From the NCBI GenBank assembly GCA_914767715.1, contig OU612071.1:7237493-7301492 (forward strand): DNA of 64,000 nucleotides, read 5' to 3'. The position numbers and the translations under genes are program-made. Origin of the DNA: Membranipora membranacea. Lineage: Eukaryota; Bryozoa; Gymnolaemata; Cheilostomatida; Membraniporidae. Under the pieces are notes generated by a model that worked only from the letters and a program-made list of their open reading frames with translations, did not search any database and had not been told where the DNA came from. Of this stretch, positions 58,601-64,000 are shown one piece after another (positions within the stretch are counted from its first letter, which is position 1; each line of letters opens with the position of its first letter).

Positions 58601-61248
58601 ATATTTTCAAGAAACATGTAATATTTGAACTTCTGATCTATACCAATTACTAGGAAGTCATATGCATCTCTTACTAACCTTTGATACGCAAACAGCAGAG
58701 TAAGTTAGTCTTCAGGTCACTAGACAACTCAGTAATATAGTGCACAGTGACACCAAGGAAGGACCGTAGTTTCCTATCACTCCATATATCAACTGTAATA
58801 CTACATGATGCTGCTGAACTGAGGTCATTCCGCAACTTAGCGTGTATCTCCATAAACTCCCTGTTCACATCAGTTGCAACACTACGCCTGTATGAAACAA
58901 GCAATTGTATTTGACAGCCGCATTTTATTGCTAAACTTTATTCATACTCATCTCTAGACTTTGTTATAATTCTTACATGCAGTAACAGCAGGGAGCTTGT
59001 AGATGATGAAAAATATGACCAATGAATCAGATGCCAGTTGACCAAGAACATAGTGAAGCCCTTGGTTCCACAAACAATGTCGATAATTGTCAGTTGTCTT
59101 CTCTATATGATTGAGTAGACAACTTTTGTATTTCACTTTCACAGATCTACTGATGAAAATTATGCAGTGACACTGTTAGCCTGGGTTTTACCGCAACATA
59201 AATAAGTACATGTACGGTACAATGCATAAGCCTAGTGAATGGCAATTCTCACCTGTCGATGTGATTAAACTTAGGCTGAGATACCTCCAGGGCCTTCCTA
59301 AAGTACGGGTGCTCTGGCAGAGAGATCGGAGGACTGCACATGACAATAGCCTCAACCCAAGCTGCTCTCATTTCCTTTTGATCCGGATCAGTCCGATTCC
59401 ACTTCTTGATATCTTCAGGCCTTGGACTAAAGAAGCTGGTTAATGGCTGTTGATTCTCGGGTGTCTCGTTGCACTTGGATGATCTGTACTTCTCATATCT
59501 ATAAAGCAGCAGTTTGAAAAATATGTACTGCCACTATGAGTCAGTCGATGCCTATGACATGATAGGGGATGCTATAGTAAAATGTTACTGGGCAGGGTTT
59601 TAACGATATAGATCCGCACTTTTCTGAGCAAATGTTAATTGAGGTATCTTGGATTAGGTTTTAGACTATAAATACACAGTCTGGTAGCTTCATTCAACCA
59701 TGTTGTCAGGATGAGAGGAAAAGCTGCAAACTATACTACAGGTTGCAAGATTATATGCAGTTAAATGTGACAAATTGTGTAAAATATTATGAATTAAAGA
59801 TGTTTTCACTACTCACTAATGATTAATTTATACTGCCACAACCAATTGAGTTTTGATTTAGGTAAATAAACATACATGCCACCACCATCAACCTTCAAAT
59901 ATGTGAAAGCAATGAATGGTGGTGAATTACTAGTTTTACTATTAAGTAAGCAGAAGATCACAGGTTAGTGGTACACACAACAGCCACCTACATGCATTCT
60001 TACCCCTTTACAGTTGAGTCATCTGGCTATTTTACAATGCAAAGGGAAAGAATATATAAAATCCTTACAGCTATGCGTTGGCTTCCAAATAGAAGGGTGG
60101 TAACAAGTTGCTGCACAGCGCTATTTATATGGTTTCAGATGCTGTAAGAGTCGCAGTATTTCTTAAAAAGTCAGTTTCGTGGTACTAAGTGTTAGACACT
60201 TTGCAGTCTTGGAAATAGTGTAAGTTTAGAGCGACACAATGATCAATCATATGAGAACAGATTTGAGCAATACACAAAGATAACTTACAACTCTTCATGG
60301 TTTGGTGTTTCGCGTAAATGCCGAATCCAATTACTCGTGTTTGATAACCCTGACGTTACCACCATCTGACATTTTAAACATTGGGCTGTCCGATTTGAAG
60401 GCTGGAGTTTAAAGTCAGAAAAGGCAACCCTCACAACCTAAAACAATTTCAGTAGAAAACAATCTAGCAAATCAAAACATTACTCAGGTGTAACTTACAT
60501 AGCCACTCAAAATCACTTTACTCTTGCCGCATAAAATGCCGCATAAAATGCCGCATAAAATGCCGCATAAAATGCCGCATAAAATGCCGCATAAAATGCC
60601 GCATAAAATCTATTGTCACACTGAGGCAGCAGGCTATCAAACTGAATTGCGCCAAATTAAGACCTCTTCACATTTGGAATGTTATGTCAAAAGTTACATA
60701 AAAGTTATTATTCGTTAAAATCTGCAAGACAAGCAAAATGCTGAATGCAGAATCTTGACAAATATCAAGCGTCTTGGACAAGAACTACACTAGATTCACA
60801 CCTATGAACCTTGAAAGACCATGGATCTTTTAATGTATGCTAATCTGATTTATCTCATGTCAAGTATTTTGTATGTCATGCGAGTTGGAAGAGTAGCATA
60901 TAGCTGGAACATGTGAGCTTTGACATCGATCAAGCTGCATGTAAACAAACAATGGAGTCACATACTCACCGCTGGTTTCCCATGCGATTTGATCTTTGTC
61001 GTTTCTTGTTTTTGTCTTTTCCGTGATGGGTTTGGAGTTTCTTGGTGCGCTGACTCGACAATCTGCACATCTGATTCTGTGTCGCCACTCTCACTCTCAG
61101 ACTCACCAGAACCGGTTGGGGTGTAATCTGTCTCTGATACCTGCTGCTGTTGCTCGAACAGACTTTGAGTGGCATCGGAATCATCGACCATCAGCTGACT
61201 ATCCATCACATTCCTTTGAAATTCAGCATCCGAATCTGAAATCTCCAT
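55684..61248 (-). CDS. hAT-family transposase with BED zinc finger, reading frame open
   Basis: Nine minus-strand exons: 60970-61248, 60289-60437, 59253-59498, 58679-58887, 57966-58357, 57475-57720, 57022-57192, 56573-56693 and 55684-56090. Every join is GT-AG and in phase, giving 739 residues with no internal stop. The N-terminus is acidic and Ser-rich, then basic (RKRQKQ). Exon 2 is a BED finger (CLKCQMV...[12 protein letters not shown]). The RNase H-like core follows: [16 protein letters not shown] (first catalytic Asp), ITSDNASNM (second Asp), the [10 protein letters not shown] and DTRWNS motifs of hAT proteins. The C-terminal dimerisation region is [18 protein letters not shown]. The protein should cut and paste the flanking element. 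An alternative is a domesticated ZBED-like gene, but the surrounding ends argue for a transposon. Intactness suggests recent or current activity. Confidence 0.88.
60526..60609. repeat. Seven perfect 12-bp repeats in the first transposase intron
   Basis: GCCGCATAAAAT repeated seven times without change. It lies between exons 1 and 2 of the hAT transposase and creates a false Met-Pro-His-Lys frame. Confidence 0.98.
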
Positions 61249-61607
61249 ACTGAGGAATGTTAAAAACAGATAAAATTAACGCATTATTGTGATTTTTTGT
61301 CTGTGGTTAATTAGTCAACGGATGTTGCTATATCAGTGTAATGCTAATCAGACTACTCAGTCACAGTGATTCTTCTGACAAGAATACTATATCATTATTA
61401 TTAGTGTGTGCATAAGTAATAAGTACCTCACTCTCTGTATCTATCTAGGCATCGATGCATGCTTAGCACCATCAATCAATTTGAAAATGGATAAATGAAT
61501 GCCATTTGGGGAATACTTCTCACTCCCCACATTTTTGTTTGAGTGAGAAATCTACACATGTATGGCAGGGGGGGTACTGTCAACAATAATAGGAGCTGGT
61601 TGGCCCC

Positions 61608-61665
61608 ACAGCCAGTTTCAGACCATTTGCTGCAGGGGAAAAAATGATGGTCTGAAACTGGCTGT
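61608..61665. repeat. 19-bp perfect hairpin upstream of the transposase start
   Basis: ACAGCCAGTTTCAGACCAT at 61608-61626 and its exact reverse complement at 61647-61665, with a 20-base loop. Imperfect pairing continues outward (GGCC-rich). It lies about 360 bases upstream of the transposase ATG, inside the element. Confidence 0.93.
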
Positions 61666-62189
61666 AGTTGGCCCTACGAATTTTGACATGTATCCAACAG
61701 TAATGACTATAGAGATCAACTCAACTGGTGCAGAACCCTACCAATAAATTTTTTCAAGAATACCCCCTGACATATGGTGTAGGTAGTAATTTAGTTTAAG
61801 TTAAAGTGAGTTATTAGCTAGCACAGCAGCTTGGCAGGAGAGGAGGGGCTGCTGTGGTAAGCAGACAAACAAACAGAGTGTATTTCATCTGATGTGACAG
61901 CATACTTATTATGCTATGAACAAAATCTGTTGTTTGTATTTTTATTTGGGCATTGGTCAGTAAGTAATTGGCAATTTGAGTTGGTTGGATTTGCTAAATT
62001 AAAACATACATACCCAGTCTCTGTATTGCTGCTCGCCATTATCCTTTCATCATGTGGTCACTCACTTAGTACAGTACCTATTTATGATGTCGTGAACTAA
62101 GAAATATATTGGGGCCACACAATCTGTTCGTACTAATATGGTAATAAATTTAGGCTATGGTTTAGGATCCTGGCCTCATATAATATAAT

Positions 62190-62350
62190 GAGTTGTTTAT
62201 AGAGTCGAATCATAAACACAAACCACAACTCAATTCAACTCGAATCACAGGCAACCACAAATCAATTCAAACTCAACTCAGCTGGTGCCAAACTGAGGTC
62301 AATTCAACTCTAACTCAACTCAGATTCGAATCAAGATTCGAATCTGAGCT
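62190..62350. repeat. Right subterminal CAACTC repeats of the hAT element
   Basis: Motifs CAACTCAATTCAACTCG, CAAACTCAACTCAGC, CAATTCAACTC and the palindromic GATTCGAATCAAGATTCGAATC. They match the left-end motif set. Confidence 0.65.
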
Positions 62351-62409
62351 GAGTTGCCCGTAACCAAAGAACAAAAAAAGAGACTTGGTTTAAATTACAA
62401 GATAGATGC

Positions 62410-62420
62410 TTTATTTTATT
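62410..62420 (-). terminator. Polyadenylation signals of the third TRIM-family gene
   Basis: Two overlapping AATAAA signals on the minus strand, in a block conserved with 34245-34280. The stop codon is about 260 bases upstream. The hAT element boundary lies only some 50 bases further. Confidence 0.6.
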
Positions 62421-62680
62421 ATACATTGGTTGGATACGAGATATTAAGACAAGTTTTAAAAATATTGACGTTTATGTGAGTTAACAATGATGTATTACAA
62501 ACCCGATTAAACGGTGATAAAAATAATGATATATCCTCTAAGTATTGTTAAAAGCATTTTTTATGCGGACCGCATAAAAGCTGTCCTCTTTTTACTTGCA
62601 GCGTCAAATAGTGAGGGTTTGAGTTTCACGAAATTGGTCACGACAATAATCACTGTGATATGATTTTTCTGCGAACATGT

Positions 62681-63938
62681 TTAAAGATTAGAACCACCAA
62701 TGCTCCATAGATGAACTAGTTGCTCAACATCCAGGTTATAATACTGTATTGAGCGTCCGGTGTATTTAGTCACCATGAGTACATCCTCGTCTATGTGAAG
62801 GTCAAAGTGATGGTCAGTAGGACCTTTTTCTCCAGTCATCTTACCCAGAAGCTCACCTACAGAACCAAGAGCGGCAAGATTTGACAAGAATGTGTTTTTA
62901 TAAGTACAACTTGATAGGAGGAAATTCAAAATTGAAAGTACCAAGTAGCAATTGTCATACCTTGATTGAATTTTAACACTCCACTCAAATATACATCCTC
63001 CTCTATCAATAGTTACCTAGAGCCCACTGACATTGATTACATCACTAAATAAAGTAAAATTATCATAGACCTCCGCATCAAACATCAAATAACTTTATTT
63101 GTACCACAGTAACTCAAACTTTCAATGACAATCATTGGCGGAAAAAGAATGATCAAAATGAGATAACAGAGCATATCATTATTCCAGAGCCAATGACAAC
63201 TAACAACATGAAGTTGGTGTGAGGTGAGCTAACCTGAATTGATATCAAGTATCCATATCGGAGTGTCAGCTGAGTAGCTAGAGACAAGTACATATTGGAT
63301 CTTGTAGCAGACAACTCCCTGTGGTTGCTGAATCTTCTTTGTTGTCCACAGCACCTCACCACTTTCTATATTGACACTAAACACGCTGCCAGTTGAGTAG
63401 TCAGTTACTATCACTGTTTTATCATCACACACAGCCATTGAAGTGTAACCACTGCTTATCTCGGGACATGGGATTTTTTTAACAAGTTGCCCTGTTAGGG
63501 AGTACACAGCCAATGATTTTTCTGCTCCAATGGATACAACGACCTTCCCATTCATAACCCTTAAACTATCATTACAACTGCCGGCATTCCAGGTTCTTTT
63601 AAGCAGACCTGATCTTTTGAAAACTCTCACTTGGTTTGCTGCCCAGACATAAACTTCATCCTCATAAATTTGGAGGCTTTCTACACAACCACCAGGATTA
63701 CACAGAAGTGTCTGCTCATCTGATTTGGGATCAGTTTCATAAACTTCATTTGAATATGAGCCTATGAAAGTGCTTTTTCCATCGGTGGTCACAGACAGAA
63801 CACTGTATCCATTTGCTAGTTTGACTGTTTTAATCAATTGCATAGTAATGGGTGGGCCGGGCTGTTGTGGTGAGGGCTGAATAAGGAAACCATCATTGGC
63901 AACTGATAACTCCATAGCAGGCTGAATTTCTTCACACT
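62681..63938 (-). CDS. Third TRIM-family gene, 3' part (NHL-like propeller)
   Basis: Minus-strand exons 63234-63938 (705 bases) and 62681-62856 (176 bases, the same length as in the intact TRIM gene), joined phase 1. The sequence starts ECEEIQPAMELSVANDG, carries blades such as LSVTTDGKSTFIGSYSNEV and SLAVYSLTGQLVKKIPCPE, and ends HLWSIGGSNL-stop. The same residues (GELLGKMTGEKG, GRSIQYY) occur in the gene at 34673. Exons for RING, B-boxes and coiled coil should lie beyond 64000. No break is seen in the visible part, so it is probably functional. A direct-orientation paralogue of the 34673-40570 gene. Confidence 0.85.
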
Positions 63939-64000
63939 CTAAAAGAAATTTTGGATGTCAGTATATTTTATAAGATGAATCAGGTCATTATTTACTAATT

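Larger units (their letters stand above)
55184..62356. mobile_element. Complete hAT DNA transposon, ~7.2 kb
   Basis: The ten bases CCCGTAACCA occur just outside both ends (55174-55183 and 62357-62366), consistent with an 8-bp hAT target duplication plus chance bases. Both ends carry many CAACTC/CAATTCAA-type subterminal repeats in opposite orientation (about 55190-55340 and 62190-62350); the terminal CAACTC of each end is inverted relative to the other. Long perfect terminal inverted repeats are not seen, so the exact ends are inferred. The interior holds a full nine-exon transposase on the minus strand. Confidence 0.65.

Noticed and set aside
60524-60718. Open frame repeating Met-Pro-His-Lys
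   Set aside because: Produced by the GCCGCATAAAAT repeat within a transposase intron.

Overview
This window is nuclear DNA from an animal. Genes are split by short GT-AG introns (about 60-400 bp, a few 1-2 kb), intergenic DNA is AT-rich, and there are many MITEs, foldback elements, tandem repeats and transposon remains. Domain content (RING/B-box/coiled-coil TRIM proteins, a caspase, PAN and FN3 ectodomains, a BED-finger hAT transposase) is metazoan. The compact gene structure would fit a sponge or another non-bilaterian invertebrate, but that placement is inference. Exon chains were built by hand from splice motifs and reading-phase continuity, without transcripts or database searches.

Layout. 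(1) 1-2964, minus: a secreted beta-propeller protein, truncated by the window edge. (2) 2965-7363: intergenic, with a long ATGT microsatellite, a G-rich minisatellite and a MITE. (3) 7364-14826, minus: a 14-exon receptor-like gene with signal peptide, two PAN/Apple domains, FN3 domains, a transmembrane helix and a tyrosine-rich tail. It carries one frameshift and two in-frame stops. (4) 14827-19305: intergenic, with a MITE, a U2 snRNA-like fragment, a perfect 33-bp palindrome and a tRNA-like sequence. (5) 19306-24293, minus: a caspase-like gene with a long C-terminal extension. (6) 24294-34250: transposon graveyard, with a THAP9-like exon, paired MITEs flanking a frameshifted HNH-type ORF, a minisatellite, a possible Mutator-like remnant and a non-LTR reverse transcriptase remnant.

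(7) 34250-46420: an inverted duplication of a TRIM gene. The minus copy (34673-40570) keeps RING, two B-boxes, coiled coil and propeller. The plus copy (42415-46420) has lost the RING exon, a splice donor and the 3' end of the propeller. (8) 46420-55000: repeat-rich DNA with tandem and segmental duplications, a five-unit ~100-bp array, and a 1.4-kb foldback carrying tRNA-like heads. (9) 55184-62356: an apparently complete hAT transposon with a nine-exon open transposase, flanked by a 10-bp direct repeat. (10) 62410-63938, minus: the 3' half of a third TRIM-family gene.

The TRIM genes form a local, recently rearranged cluster. The caspase, the receptor-like gene and the TRIMs are all families linked to immunity or cell death, but nothing in the sequence shows they act together.
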